A stretch of DNA of 64,000 nt from Akkermansiaceae bacterium UBA3385 (GTDB taxonomy: Bacteria; Verrucomicrobiota; Verrucomicrobiia; Verrucomicrobiales; Akkermansiaceae), in the NCBI GenBank assembly GCA_002358905.1, contig DEPT01000047.1, forward strand, positions 130-64,129, given 5' to 3'. Position 1 is the stretch's first letter, and every line of letters starts with the position of its first letter. The position numbers and the translations under genes were made by a program. Below the pieces are notes generated by a model. The model worked only from the letters and a program-made list of their open reading frames with translations. It was not told the DNA's origin and made no database searches. Positions 49,094 to 58,063 of this stretch are shown here, piece after piece.

Positions 49094-50620
49094 ATGGACA
49101 CCAAGAAAATATTCAGCATCCTGTCTGGCGCCACCACAAGCGGCAAGCTCAACAAGCAGCTCACCCTGCTCACCGATGACAGCCGCAAGGTGATTCCGGG
49201 CTGCTGCTATGTGGCCGTCAAAGGCACGCAGTTCGATGGTCACACAGTCATAGACGAAGCAATTGCCGCGGGCGCCGCTGCCATTGTTGCTGAGACACCG
49301 GCCAGCGAAGCAGCCACGGCCGCAGGCACCTATTGGGTTCAGGTTAAGGACACACGCGAAGCAAACGGTCTCCTGATGAGCGCCTGGAATGATTTCCCCA
49401 GCGACAAGATGGTGCTGCTGGGCGTCACCGGCACAAACGGCAAGACCACTATCAGCTATCTGGTAAATCACATTTTCCGCGCTGTCTGGCAGCGTGCCGG
49501 TCTCATCGGCACCATCATCTATGATAACGGCAACCGCCGTATTCCTTCCAGCAACACAACTCCGGGGTGCGCACTGCTCCAGAGCATGCTGGCCGATATG
49601 GCGGGCAATGGCTGCCGCGCTGTTGCCATGGAAGTTTCCTCTCATGCGCTCACACAGCAGCGCACAGCCGGAACGAACTTCCGAGTGGGTATCTTCACCA
49701 ACCTGACTCAGGACCACCTGGACTACCACGGCACCATGGAAGAATACTACCTGGCAAAGAAACTCTTCTTCACCGGCATGGCAGCAGCAGACCGCAAGAG
49801 CGTGGCTGTCATCAATATTGATGACGCCTACGGTCGCCGCCTGGCAGAGGAACTAGCCCCCATCATGAAAGTACGTACGTTCGGTGAAAACGAAAAGGCA
49901 GATTTCCGGGCTATTCCCAAGCTGATTACCCTGAAGGGCAGCCAGTATGAGCTTCTGTACCAGGGTCGCAGTTTCCTGGTCCGCACCCCGCTGATTGGCG
50001 AGTTCAACCTCTCCAACAGCCTGGCCGCGCTGGCCGGTGCGGTCTGCTCAGGTGTCAGCCTGAGCGATGCCATCAATGCCCTGGCCCAGAGCCCCCAGGT
50101 TCCTGGCCGCATTGAACTGGTAAGCAGTGTCAACAATGTGCAGTGCTTTGTAGACTATGCTCACACCCCCGATGCCGTGGAAAACGTCTGCAAAACCATG
50201 AAGGCACTCTGCCGGAATGGCCGTCTCTTCACGATTTTCGGCTGCGGCGGCGACCGCGACCGCACCAAGCGTCCCCTCATGGGTGAAGCCGCAGCCCGTT
50301 ACAGCGACCTCTGCCTGGTAACAAGCGATAATCCCCGCAGCGAAGACCCCGAACAGATTATTGATGAGATAATGCCCGGCATTCCCCGCGAAAAGCAACA
50401 CCGCATCACTGACCGTGAAGAAGCCATCCGCGCTGCGCTGGAACAGGCTCGGCCGGGCGATGTCATCCTTATCGCAGGTAAAGGACACGAGAACTACCAG
50501 ATTTTCGCCAACGAAACCATCGATTTCTCTGATTCTGCCGTAGTGCGCAAGTTCTACGCAGAGAAAAACCCGGAAGGCATTTCCGTGCCCTCCCGCAAGC
50601 CGGAAGGCCGCCGCAACTAA
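49094..50620 (+). CDS. murE: UDP-MurNAc-tripeptide ligase
   Basis: MurE adds the third residue to the stem peptide. The ATP loop GVTGTNGKTT and the Mur ligase central and C-terminal domains are clear. DNPRSEDP near residue 415 is the motif associated with meso-diaminopimelate binding (DNPR), so the peptidoglycan is predicted to be of the mDAP type. Length is normal at 508 residues. The gene is in the dcw order between ftsI and murF. Confidence 0.97.
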   Translation: MDTKKIFSILSGATTSGKLNKQLTLLTDDSRKVIPGCCYVAVKGTQFDGHTVIDEAIAAGAAAIVAETPASEAATAAGTYWVQVKDTREANGLLMSAWNDFPSDKMVLLGVTGTNGKTTISYLVNHIFRAVWQRAGLIGTIIYDNGNRRIPSSNTTPGCALLQSMLADMAGNGCRAVAMEVSSHALTQQRTAGTNFRVGIFTNLTQDHLDYHGTMEEYYLAKKLFFTGMAAADRKSVAVINIDDAYGRRLAEELAPIMKVRTFGENEKADFRAIPKLITLKGSQYELLYQGRSFLVRTPLIGEFNLSNSLAALAGAVCSGVSLSDAINALAQSPQVPGRIELVSSVNNVQCFVDYAHTPDAVENVCKTMKALCRNGRLFTIFGCGGDRDRTKRPLMGEAAARYSDLCLVTSDNPRSEDPEQIIDEIMPGIPREKQHRITDREEAIRAALEQARPGDVILIAGKGHENYQIFANETIDFSDSAVVRKFYAEKNPEGISVPSRKPEGRRN

Positions 50621-50640
50621 TCCTTCATGAACATCCACCC

Positions 50641-52032
50641 ATGACTCACCTGAGCACCAGCGAACTCCTTGCAGCCACCCATGGCCAGGCCGTGGTAGTA
50701 GGCGGCCGCAGTATCACAACGGGGCTCACCACTGACAGCCGAGCCATCACACCCGGCTGCGTATTTCTGGCACTCTGCGGTGAGCGCTTCGATGGCAACA
50801 CCTTTGCAGCAGAAGCCTCCCGGAAGGGAGCCGCAGCCGTAGTTGTTTCCCGGGTGGAGGGAGACTTTGCAGAGGGCTGCACCGTTGTGCAAGTGGAAGA
50901 CACCCTGGCAGCCCTGCAGAGTCTGGCTACCTGGTGGCGCGAACAGCTTGCCCCCCTGCATGTGGTGGGACTTACTGGCAGCAGCGGCAAAACCAGCACC
51001 AAGGACATGTGCCTTTCCGTGCTTTCGCAGAAGTTCAAAACACTGGCCACCAAAGGCAACCTGAACAACCACATCGGCGTTCCGCTCAGTGTGCTTAGTG
51101 CCGGAAAAGGCACTGAAGCCGCCATTTGGGAAATGGGCATGAACCATGCCGGGGAAATCGCCCCGCTCTGCGCTATAACCCAGCCCCAGATTGGCATTAT
51201 CACCACCATCGGCTCTGCTCACCTGGAATACTTGGGCACACGCGAAGCCATTGCTGAGGAAAAATGCACCGTGGCACGAGCACTTCCCGCCAGCGGGTAC
51301 ATGATTTATCCCGCACTGGATGACTATGCCGCTTACATACCCTCGCAGACAGTAGCTACCTGCATCCCCGTAGGAGGCTGCAACAGCCCGGTGCGCGCCC
51401 TCAATCCACGCAGCACAGCCACCGGCACCTCCTACACCCTGCATATTGAGGGCGAAGAAGAGGTGGAGGTCAACCTGCCCGTACCCGGGGCACACATGGT
51501 AAGCAACAGTCTTCTGGCTGCAGCAGCAGGCTGGAAACTCGGCTGCACCCCGGCTCAGATTGCAGTGGGGCTTTCCGCATCGGCCCTCACCCATGGCCGA
51601 TTGGCCTGCAAGGAAATCGAGGGATACACCGTGGTGGATGACACCTACAACGCCAACCCCGAGAGCATGAAAGCAGCTCTCGAAACTGTAGCCGCCCTGC
51701 GCGGGCCGCAGCGCCACATTGCCGTACTTGGCAAAATGGGTGAACTGGGCGAGGGCGGAATCGCAGCCCATGCCGACATGGGCTGGTGCGCAGCCTCCCT
51801 GGACTATACCGCCGTAGTGGTAGTGGGTCCGGAATGCCCGGAAACGCTGGCGCTCTGCCAGGCCGCATCCGAAAGCATACCAGCCATGCTGGTGAATACC
51901 CCGGCCGAAGCAGCAGCAGCGCTTCGCGCACTCATGCAACCGGGCGATGCCCTGCTCTTCAAAGGCTCCCGCTCCGCAGGAATGGAGCGTTGCATCTACG
52001 AACTCTTTCCCTCCCTTAACCCCAAAGCATAA
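50641..52032 (+). CDS. murF: UDP-MurNAc-pentapeptide synthetase (D-Ala-D-Ala ligase)
   Basis: MurF adds D-Ala-D-Ala to UDP-MurNAc-tripeptide, the final cytoplasmic peptide step. The 463-residue protein has the nucleotide loop GLTGSSGKTSTKD and the downstream Mur signatures NHIGVPLSVL and VVDDTYNANPESMKAAL. It follows murE by 20 bases and precedes mraY by 3. Confidence 0.97.
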   Translation: MTHLSTSELLAATHGQAVVVGGRSITTGLTTDSRAITPGCVFLALCGERFDGNTFAAEASRKGAAAVVVSRVEGDFAEGCTVVQVEDTLAALQSLATWWREQLAPLHVVGLTGSSGKTSTKDMCLSVLSQKFKTLATKGNLNNHIGVPLSVLSAGKGTEAAIWEMGMNHAGEIAPLCAITQPQIGIITTIGSAHLEYLGTREAIAEEKCTVARALPASGYMIYPALDDYAAYIPSQTVATCIPVGGCNSPVRALNPRSTATGTSYTLHIEGEEEVEVNLPVPGAHMVSNSLLAAAAGWKLGCTPAQIAVGLSASALTHGRLACKEIEGYTVVDDTYNANPESMKAALETVAALRGPQRHIAVLGKMGELGEGGIAAHADMGWCAASLDYTAVVVVGPECPETLALCQAASESIPAMLVNTPAEAAAALRALMQPGDALLFKGSRSAGMERCIYELFPSLNPKA

Positions 52033-52035
52033 GCC

Positions 52036-53061
52036 ATGATTAATTTTATCTGCGAAATTCCCCTTGGTGTTCAGCTGCTACTGGCGCTGCTGGTACCGTT
52101 TATCGGGTCCATGCTCATCGGCCCACGGCTCATTGCCATTCTGCGAGCCATGAAAGCCGGACAACCCATTCGACAGGCCTGCGGGGGCACACTGGCCCCG
52201 GAGCACCAGGCCAAGGTAGGCACCCCCACCATGGGTGGTCTCATGATTATCGGACTCATCATGCTTACCAGCATCCTGTTCCTGGACATGGGGAACCCCA
52301 AGCTCCAGTGCTGCTTACTGGTCATGGTCGTAACCGCCATTCTCGGTTTCCTTGATGACTGGGCCAAGATTACCAAAAAGAGCTCCGATGGTGTGAGCGG
52401 ATGGTTCAAGATTGCCCTGCAGGCCGTGGCATCTCTGGGTTGTGCCGGGTACCTGTACTACCTGGATCCTTCCATCGCCAGTATCTTCATTCCCTTCTAC
52501 GGTGAGCTGGACATGGGCATGCTCTTCATTCCCTTCGCCATGCTGGTCATCATCGGCTCCTCCAACGCCGTAAACCTGACCGATGGTCTGGACGGCCTGG
52601 CCAGCGGCTGCATGGTAGTAGCCTCACTTGCTTTCCTTTCTCTCTGCCTTTCCCTCCGGGAAGTTGCCCTTGCAAACTATCTGCTCTGTATCGCCGCCGC
52701 CTGTCTCGGTTTCCTGTGGTTCAATGCTCACCCGGCAAAAGTATTCATGGGCGACACCGGCTCCCTCTCCCTGGGTGGGGCACTGGGTACGGTAGCCGTC
52801 TGTACCCACATGGAGCTGCTGCTGGTAGTCATCGGCGGTGTTTTTGTGGCCGAGGCCTGCTCCGTAATGATTCAGGTAGGCTGGTTCAAAGTAAGCCGCA
52901 AGCTGTACGGTGAGCCGCGCCGTTTCTTCCGCATGGCCCCCATTCACCACCACTTCGAAAAGTGCGGCTGGAGTGAAACACAGGTCTGTGTGCGCTTCTG
53001 GATTATTTCATTCTTCCTGGCAGTACTCGGTCTCATTCTGGGTGCCTGCATCTTCGTATAA
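52036..53061 (+). CDS. mraY: Phospho-MurNAc-pentapeptide translocase
   Basis: MraY transfers phospho-MurNAc-pentapeptide to undecaprenyl phosphate, forming lipid I in the inner membrane. About ten transmembrane helices, FLDDWAKI near residue 110 (catalytic aspartates), NLTDGLDGLASG and the histidine-rich APIHHHFEKCGW loop all match the family. 341 residues, normal. No visible Shine-Dalgarno. Confidence 0.97.
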   Translation: MINFICEIPLGVQLLLALLVPFIGSMLIGPRLIAILRAMKAGQPIRQACGGTLAPEHQAKVGTPTMGGLMIIGLIMLTSILFLDMGNPKLQCCLLVMVVTAILGFLDDWAKITKKSSDGVSGWFKIALQAVASLGCAGYLYYLDPSIASIFIPFYGELDMGMLFIPFAMLVIIGSSNAVNLTDGLDGLASGCMVVASLAFLSLCLSLREVALANYLLCIAAACLGFLWFNAHPAKVFMGDTGSLSLGGALGTVAVCTHMELLLVVIGGVFVAEACSVMIQVGWFKVSRKLYGEPRRFFRMAPIHHHFEKCGWSETQVCVRFWIISFFLAVLGLILGACIFV

Positions 53062-53085
53062 TCCCTTATACCCATTCCTTTCACC

Positions 53086-54396
53086 ATGGAACTTACCGGT
53101 AAAAAGATAGCAGTTCTGGGTTGTGGCCGCAGCGGCGTGGCAGCCGCACGCCTGGCTCTTGCCAAAGGTGCAGCCGAAGTCTGCATTTTCGATGCCAATC
53201 CCGCCGCCACCTGCAGTGAACCCGGCGTCAACTTCATTCCCGGCGCCACTGAGGAACACGCCCGCACCTACGCTGCCGATATGGTGATTCTTTCACCTGG
53301 CATCGAAGGAGACATACCGTGGACACTTGCGTTCACCGCCCATGGGGCTCCGCTCATCGGTGAAACAGAACTGGCCTGGCACTATTACAACGGCCGCATC
53401 ATCGCCATCACCGGTACGAACGGCAAAACCACCACCACCGCCCTGCTGGAGCATGTGCTGCTCAGCGCCGGCAAGACCGCCAAGGCCTGCGGCAACTACG
53501 GTTACCCCCTCAGCGAAGTAGCGCTCATGGAGCCCCAGCCGGAGTTCGCCGTGCTGGAGGTCTCCTCGTTCCAGATGGAAACCATCATCGATTTCAAGCC
53601 CGAGGTGGCTATCTGGCTGAACTTCGCCCCGGACCACATGGACCGCTACACCCGGGTGGAAGACTACTTCAACGCCAAGCTCCGCATCTTCGAGAACATG
53701 AGCGCAGACCAGCTCGCCATCGTGCGCGAAGGCGAAGACCTGCCTGAGCTGGCACCCCGCCGCGTGGGCTTCTCCTCCGTAGTGAACACCGGCCAGCTGT
53801 ATTTTGAAAACGGTGCCATCTGCGAAGGCGGCAGCGTGCTTACCCCCCTGCGCGGCACCTCGCTGGAGCAGGCTCACAACGCCGAAAACGCCATGGCCAC
53901 CACCCTGGCCTGCCGCGCCGTAGGGCTGGAAGACGCCGTCATCTCTACCGCTATCCGCGCATTCAACCCGCCCGGGCACCGCTGCGAAACCGTGGCAGAA
54001 ATAGATGGTGTGCTGTGGCTGAATGATTCCAAGAGCACTAATCTGCACTCTACCGAAGCAGCCGTACGTTCCCAGACCCGCCCCATCATCCTGCTGGCAG
54101 GCGGCAAGGACAAGGGGCTGGATTACTCCGCCATCAATCCCATGCTGGAGCAGAAAGCCCGCCTCTGCGTGGTATTCGGTCAGATTGCCGACCAGCTGGA
54201 GGCCACCTTCTCCCCGGTCTGCCGCGTCATCAAAGTAACAACCGTGCAGGAGGCTGTGGCCGCTGCCCACCAGGCCGCAGAGCGTGGCGATGTGGTGCTG
54301 TTCTCTCCCGGCACCTCCTCCTTCGACCAGTTTACCGGTTATGTCCAGCGCGGACAATGCTTCCGCGATGCCGTCAAGACTACACTGCATCTTTAA
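53086..54396 (+). CDS. murD: UDP-MurNAc-L-alanine:D-glutamate ligase
   Basis: MurD adds D-Glu to UDP-MurNAc-L-Ala. The N-terminal Rossmann loop VLGCGRSGVAAAR, the ATP loop ITGTNGKTTTTALLE and the Mur C-terminal domain (NDSKSTNLHSTEAA, GGKDKG) are present. 436 residues, normal. It is followed by a LysM protein rather than directly by ftsW. Confidence 0.97.
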   Translation: MELTGKKIAVLGCGRSGVAAARLALAKGAAEVCIFDANPAATCSEPGVNFIPGATEEHARTYAADMVILSPGIEGDIPWTLAFTAHGAPLIGETELAWHYYNGRIIAITGTNGKTTTTALLEHVLLSAGKTAKACGNYGYPLSEVALMEPQPEFAVLEVSSFQMETIIDFKPEVAIWLNFAPDHMDRYTRVEDYFNAKLRIFENMSADQLAIVREGEDLPELAPRRVGFSSVVNTGQLYFENGAICEGGSVLTPLRGTSLEQAHNAENAMATTLACRAVGLEDAVISTAIRAFNPPGHRCETVAEIDGVLWLNDSKSTNLHSTEAAVRSQTRPIILLAGGKDKGLDYSAINPMLEQKARLCVVFGQIADQLEATFSPVCRVIKVTTVQEAVAAAHQAAERGDVVLFSPGTSSFDQFTGYVQRGQCFRDAVKTTLHL

Positions 54397-54418
54397 TCTC
54401 CCACTCCGATTCCATTTT

Positions 54419-55261
54419 ATGAAGAAAAAGACGATTGCATCATTTCACAAATCCGACCTGGGTCGCGCCAAACCCAAACGCCACTTCCTCAAGACATTCG
54501 TAGACGGCAAGCTCAAACAGCCCCGCCGCCTGCACTCCGACACCGGAATGGTCATAGACCGCACAAATCCCTCTGTTGTCGTGCGCATCATCCTGTGTCT
54601 CATTGTCCTGCACCTTCTCATTATCGGCGGAGTCATGATGCGCGGCAATATCGGCAAGAGCAACAGCGGTATGGCCGTAGCACCCACCATTACACCGCCC
54701 CCTGCGGCTCCGGCCCAACCCGCACCGGCGGAACCGGTCCAACCTGTTGTGCAGGCAGAGACCAGCAATCAAGTGCACATTACGCAGACTCCTATCAATG
54801 TAGAAGCGGTTACCCCGGTACCTGCCCAGGCAGAAGCACAGCCCACCCCCGTTGTGGTACAGCCCACTCCCGCTCCGGCTCAGCCCGCCACCCCCACCAC
54901 GGAAATCAAGCACCTGATTCAGTCCGGTGACACCTGGGGGCGCATCGCTGCCCAGTACAACGTATCGGAGGATGTGCTGAAAGGCGCTAATCCCCAGCTG
55001 GCAGCCATGACCAATCTCCCCGGCAGCACCTACCTCACGGTACTTGTTCCGGCCGATTCTCAGCATGCTCAGGCTGCTCAAGCCAGCAAGCCCGTTGTGC
55101 AGGACACAGCAAAATATCATGTGGTCAAGCGTGGAGAAAGCCTGGGCCGCATCGCTAAAAAGTACAGCATATCTCTCAATAAGCTTCTCCAGCTGAACAA
55201 CATGACCATGAATGACGCCAAACGGCTCCAGGTCAATCAGAAGCTTAAGGTCAGCGAGTAA
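54419..55261 (+). CDS. Membrane-anchored protein with two LysM domains
   Basis: The 280-residue protein has a basic cytoplasmic N-terminus (1-53), one transmembrane helix (54-74), a Pro/Ala/Gln-rich periplasmic linker (about 85-160) and two LysM domains (163-211 and 232-278). LysM domains bind peptidoglycan glycan chains. No catalytic domain is present, so it looks like a scaffold or tether at the division site. The ATG at 54419 (MKKKTIASFHKSDLG) is the first in frame outside murD. The basic head with one helix is reminiscent of FtsN-like topology, but I do not claim homology. Confidence 0.8.
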   Translation: MKKKTIASFHKSDLGRAKPKRHFLKTFVDGKLKQPRRLHSDTGMVIDRTNPSVVVRIILCLIVLHLLIIGGVMMRGNIGKSNSGMAVAPTITPPPAAPAQPAPAEPVQPVVQAETSNQVHITQTPINVEAVTPVPAQAEAQPTPVVVQPTPAPAQPATPTTEIKHLIQSGDTWGRIAAQYNVSEDVLKGANPQLAAMTNLPGSTYLTVLVPADSQHAQAAQASKPVVQDTAKYHVVKRGESLGRIAKKYSISLNKLLQLNNMTMNDAKRLQVNQKLKVSE

Positions 55262-55285
55262 GATAACTGCAACTGCCGTTCTGCC

Positions 55286-56434
55286 ATGATTTCCCGCATC
55301 AGCATCATCTGCGTATGGGTCAGCTTCATCCTGCTGCTCGTGCTGGGAATCATCATGGTAGCCAGCACCGGCACCTGCGTACAGGGGCAGGATGCCCTGC
55401 CCTGGTACGATACATTCCTGGGCAAGCAATGCAGCTTTGCCCTGTTAGGCCTTGGCATTGCCCTCGGGTTAAGCCGCATCGACTACCACATATTCCGCCG
55501 TTTTGTCTATGTCATCTGGTGGGTATGTGTCATTCTTCTCATTTGCTGTTACCTGCCCGGCATCGGCAAAACCATCAATGGCGAATCACGCTGGATTAAC
55601 CTCGGTCTTACCTTCCAGCCCAGTGAGCTGGCCAAAATCTCGCTTATGCTTACGCTGGCACACTGGTACACAACCCACCGTGAAATGGCCGGCACATTCT
55701 GGAAAGGTTTTTTCTGGCCGGGCGCCGTTCTGTTCGGGGTACCTCTGATTCTTATCCTGTTTGAAAAAGACATGGGCACAGCTGCGGCGCTGGCCATGTC
55801 GGGCTTCTGCGTCATGTATGTAGCGGGTACCCGCACCTGGCTCATGCTGCTGGCCATGCTCATTGGCGGCATCTTCCTCTATGTCATGATGACGGACAGC
55901 CCCAACCGCATGATGCGCATTGAGGCCTGGTTTGACCCGAAAGCGTTCAGCCAGGGAGCCGGACGCCAGCAGTGGATTGCCATTCTGGCATTTGCTCGTG
56001 GCGGGATTACCGGTGTGGGGCTGGGTGATGGCATTGAGAAATACGGCAATCTGCCCTACGCACACACAGACTTCATCTTTGCTGAAATCGGGGAGGAATG
56101 GGGCTTCATCGGCGCTGCCGGGGTTGTATTCCTTTTCACCATGATGGCATTTGCCGGCATCATCCTGGCCTTGCAGACTCAGGATACATTCGGACGCATC
56201 CTGGCTTTGGGCATTTCGTGCACCATTTTCTGGCCTGCCATGCTGAACATCCTGGTGGTGACAGGCAAATTGCCGAACACCGGTCTTCCGCTGCCATTCA
56301 TCAGCAGTGGCGGCACCAACTTGATTTTCACCATAGGCGCCATTGGTTTGCTCACCAGCATCCAACGGCACACCCCCATCATACGCCAGAATTACTGGCC
56401 CCTCCGCAGACTCAAGGAAATCCAGAAACCATGA
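55286..56434 (+). CDS. ftsW: Septal peptidoglycan glycosyltransferase FtsW
   Basis: FtsW polymerises lipid II at the septum together with FtsI. The 382-residue protein has ten predicted helices and the SEDS signatures: WINLGLTFQPSELAK, DMGTAAALAM and the C-terminal GLPLPFISSGGTNL. The start at 55286 gives a normal N-terminus. Its stop overlaps the murG start (ATGA), suggesting coupled translation. Confidence 0.96.
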   Translation: MISRISIICVWVSFILLLVLGIIMVASTGTCVQGQDALPWYDTFLGKQCSFALLGLGIALGLSRIDYHIFRRFVYVIWWVCVILLICCYLPGIGKTINGESRWINLGLTFQPSELAKISLMLTLAHWYTTHREMAGTFWKGFFWPGAVLFGVPLILILFEKDMGTAAALAMSGFCVMYVAGTRTWLMLLAMLIGGIFLYVMMTDSPNRMMRIEAWFDPKAFSQGAGRQQWIAILAFARGGITGVGLGDGIEKYGNLPYAHTDFIFAEIGEEWGFIGAAGVVFLFTMMAFAGIILALQTQDTFGRILALGISCTIFWPAMLNILVVTGKLPNTGLPLPFISSGGTNLIFTIGAIGLLTSIQRHTPIIRQNYWPLRRLKEIQKP

Positions 56435-57519
56435 CTTCTCGTCCCCTTAATGTCATCATCGCCTGCGGCGGCACAGGCGGGCACCTCTTCCCCGGTATTG
56501 CCGTGGCTCAGCAACTTCGCAAACAGGGGCACAGACCCGTCCTCCTCATTTCCCGAAAAGAAGTGGATGCCGAGGCCTCCAGCAAATACGGCGACCTGGA
56601 GTTCCACTCCATTCCTGCCATTGCCAAACCTGCAACATTCTCCCTGCGCATGCCGGCTTTCCTCTGGAAACTTTTCACCACCTACATGAGCTGCAAGAAG
56701 CTCCTGCGCCGGGAAAAGGCTGACGTGGTGCTGGGTATGGGTGGGTTCACCAGTCTCCCGCCCTGCAAGGCAGCGCACGCGCTGGGATTGCGAGCCTATG
56801 TGCACGATTCCAACGCCATGCCCGGGCGCTCCAACCGCCTTACAGCCCGTTGGTGTACCAAGGTACTGGTAGGACTGAAAGAAGCCGTGCAGCATTTCCC
56901 CGGCAGCACCTGCGCTGTTGTCGGCACCCCGGTTCGGGACGAAATCCGCAACCTGCCCACAGCAACAGAAGCACGCGAGCGGCTGGGACTGCCGCAGGAC
57001 AAGCCGGTCATCCTCGTTACAGGTGGCTCCCAGGGTGCCCGTAATCTGAACTCCCTGCTGATAGAAGCCGCCAAGTCCGACCCCGATGTGCATTATCTCG
57101 TCATTGCCGGCAGACTCGATTATGAACGAGTCAATACCCTTGCCGGTGGGGCTCCGAACATCACTGTTCTCGGGTTCTGTGCTGATATGCCCGCTGCCTA
57201 TGCCGCTGCAGATGGAGTCATTGCCCGCAGTGGTGCCAGCACCCTGACAGAACTTTCCCTCATCGGTAAAGCCTGTCTCCTGGTCCCCTTCCCGTTTGCG
57301 GCAGACGACCACCAGACCCACAACGCAAAGGCCTTCTCCGACCACGGTGCAGCCGTGCTCATCCAGCAGGCCGAGCTTACCGTGCAAAAAGTGCATGATT
57401 TTGTACACGGCACTGCATTGAACACCGAAGCCCGAGGCACCATGGAAACAGCTATGCGTGCACTCGCCCGCCCGGACGCGGCTGAGGACATAGCCCGCAC
57501 CATTCTTGGAGAGTCCTGA
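56431..57519 (+). CDS. murG: UDP-GlcNAc:lipid I N-acetylglucosaminyltransferase
   Basis: MurG completes lipid II on the cytoplasmic face of the membrane. The N-terminal GGTGGHLFPGIAVA loop, GMGGFTSLPP and the donor-binding GGSQGARNLN and ARSGASTLTELSL stretches are all present. The ATG at 56431 overlaps the ftsW stop. 362 residues, normal. In many bacteria murC follows; here it does not. Confidence 0.97.
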   Translation: MTSRPLNVIIACGGTGGHLFPGIAVAQQLRKQGHRPVLLISRKEVDAEASSKYGDLEFHSIPAIAKPATFSLRMPAFLWKLFTTYMSCKKLLRREKADVVLGMGGFTSLPPCKAAHALGLRAYVHDSNAMPGRSNRLTARWCTKVLVGLKEAVQHFPGSTCAVVGTPVRDEIRNLPTATEARERLGLPQDKPVILVTGGSQGARNLNSLLIEAAKSDPDVHYLVIAGRLDYERVNTLAGGAPNITVLGFCADMPAAYAAADGVIARSGASTLTELSLIGKACLLVPFPFAADDHQTHNAKAFSDHGAAVLIQQAELTVQKVHDFVHGTALNTEARGTMETAMRALARPDAAEDIARTILGES

Positions 57520-57529
57520 TACTCGTTCC

Positions 57530-57997
57530 ATGACTTCCACCCCGGCAAACCACATTTTTATCTCCATTTCCCGCCAGAGGCTGGAGCTCCGCTCTGCCGC
57601 TGGCGGATTGCTTTTTGCAGCCCCGTGTAGCACGGGAGCTGCCGGCACGGGCAGCAAGGAAGGCAGCGGATGCACCCCTCTGGGGCATTTCATCATCTAT
57701 TCCAAACACGGAGAAAACGCCCCGCTTCTCACTGTATTCCGGGCACGCACACCAGTAGGTCTGCATCCCGCAGCCAGCCTGGGAGAAGATGCCATCCTGT
57801 CCCGCATTCTCACCCTGCATGGGCTCGAACGGCACAACGCCAACACCCGCGCACGCTACATCTACATACACGGCACGGCCGATACCGCCAGCCTCGGCAC
57901 TCCTGTTTCCCACGGCTGCATACGGCTTTCTCCCCAGGATGCAGCCATCCTATTCGAGATGGTATCCCTTTGCACCCCGGTACTCATTGCCGAGTAA
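57530..57997 (+). CDS. Compact L,D-transpeptidase (YkuD) domain protein without signal peptide
   Basis: YkuD domains make 3-3 cross-links or attach lipoproteins to peptidoglycan. The 155-residue protein is essentially one domain: start NHIFISISRQRLELR, GHFIIYS, then the catalytic box IHGTADTASLGTPVSHGCIRLSP (HxGT...SHGCIR). There is no signal peptide or transmembrane segment, so export is not obvious. It lies 10 bases after murG as the last gene of the dcw cluster. It could act in the cytoplasm as a muropeptide carboxypeptidase-like enzyme, or the true start may be missed. Confidence 0.85.
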   Translation: MTSTPANHIFISISRQRLELRSAAGGLLFAAPCSTGAAGTGSKEGSGCTPLGHFIIYSKHGENAPLLTVFRARTPVGLHPAASLGEDAILSRILTLHGLERHNANTRARYIYIHGTADTASLGTPVSHGCIRLSPQDAAILFEMVSLCTPVLIAE

Positions 57998-58008
57998 AAA
58001 CCACGAAA

Positions 58009-58036
58009 AAGCCCGACCTGTTTCCAGGCCGGGCTT
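58009..58036. terminator. Bidirectional terminator, dcw cluster and prs
   Basis: AAGCCCG-A-CCTG pairs with CAGG-C-CGGGCTT around TTTC. On the minus strand it is followed by TTTTT, so it serves prs best. Confidence 0.85.
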
Positions 58037-58063
58037 GAAAGTTAGAAACATTGACCAAGCTTC

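Noticed and set aside
54284..54418. Start of the LysM gene inside murD
   Set aside because: The extra 45 residues are out-of-frame murD sequence without membrane or LysM character; ATG 54419 starts right after murD.
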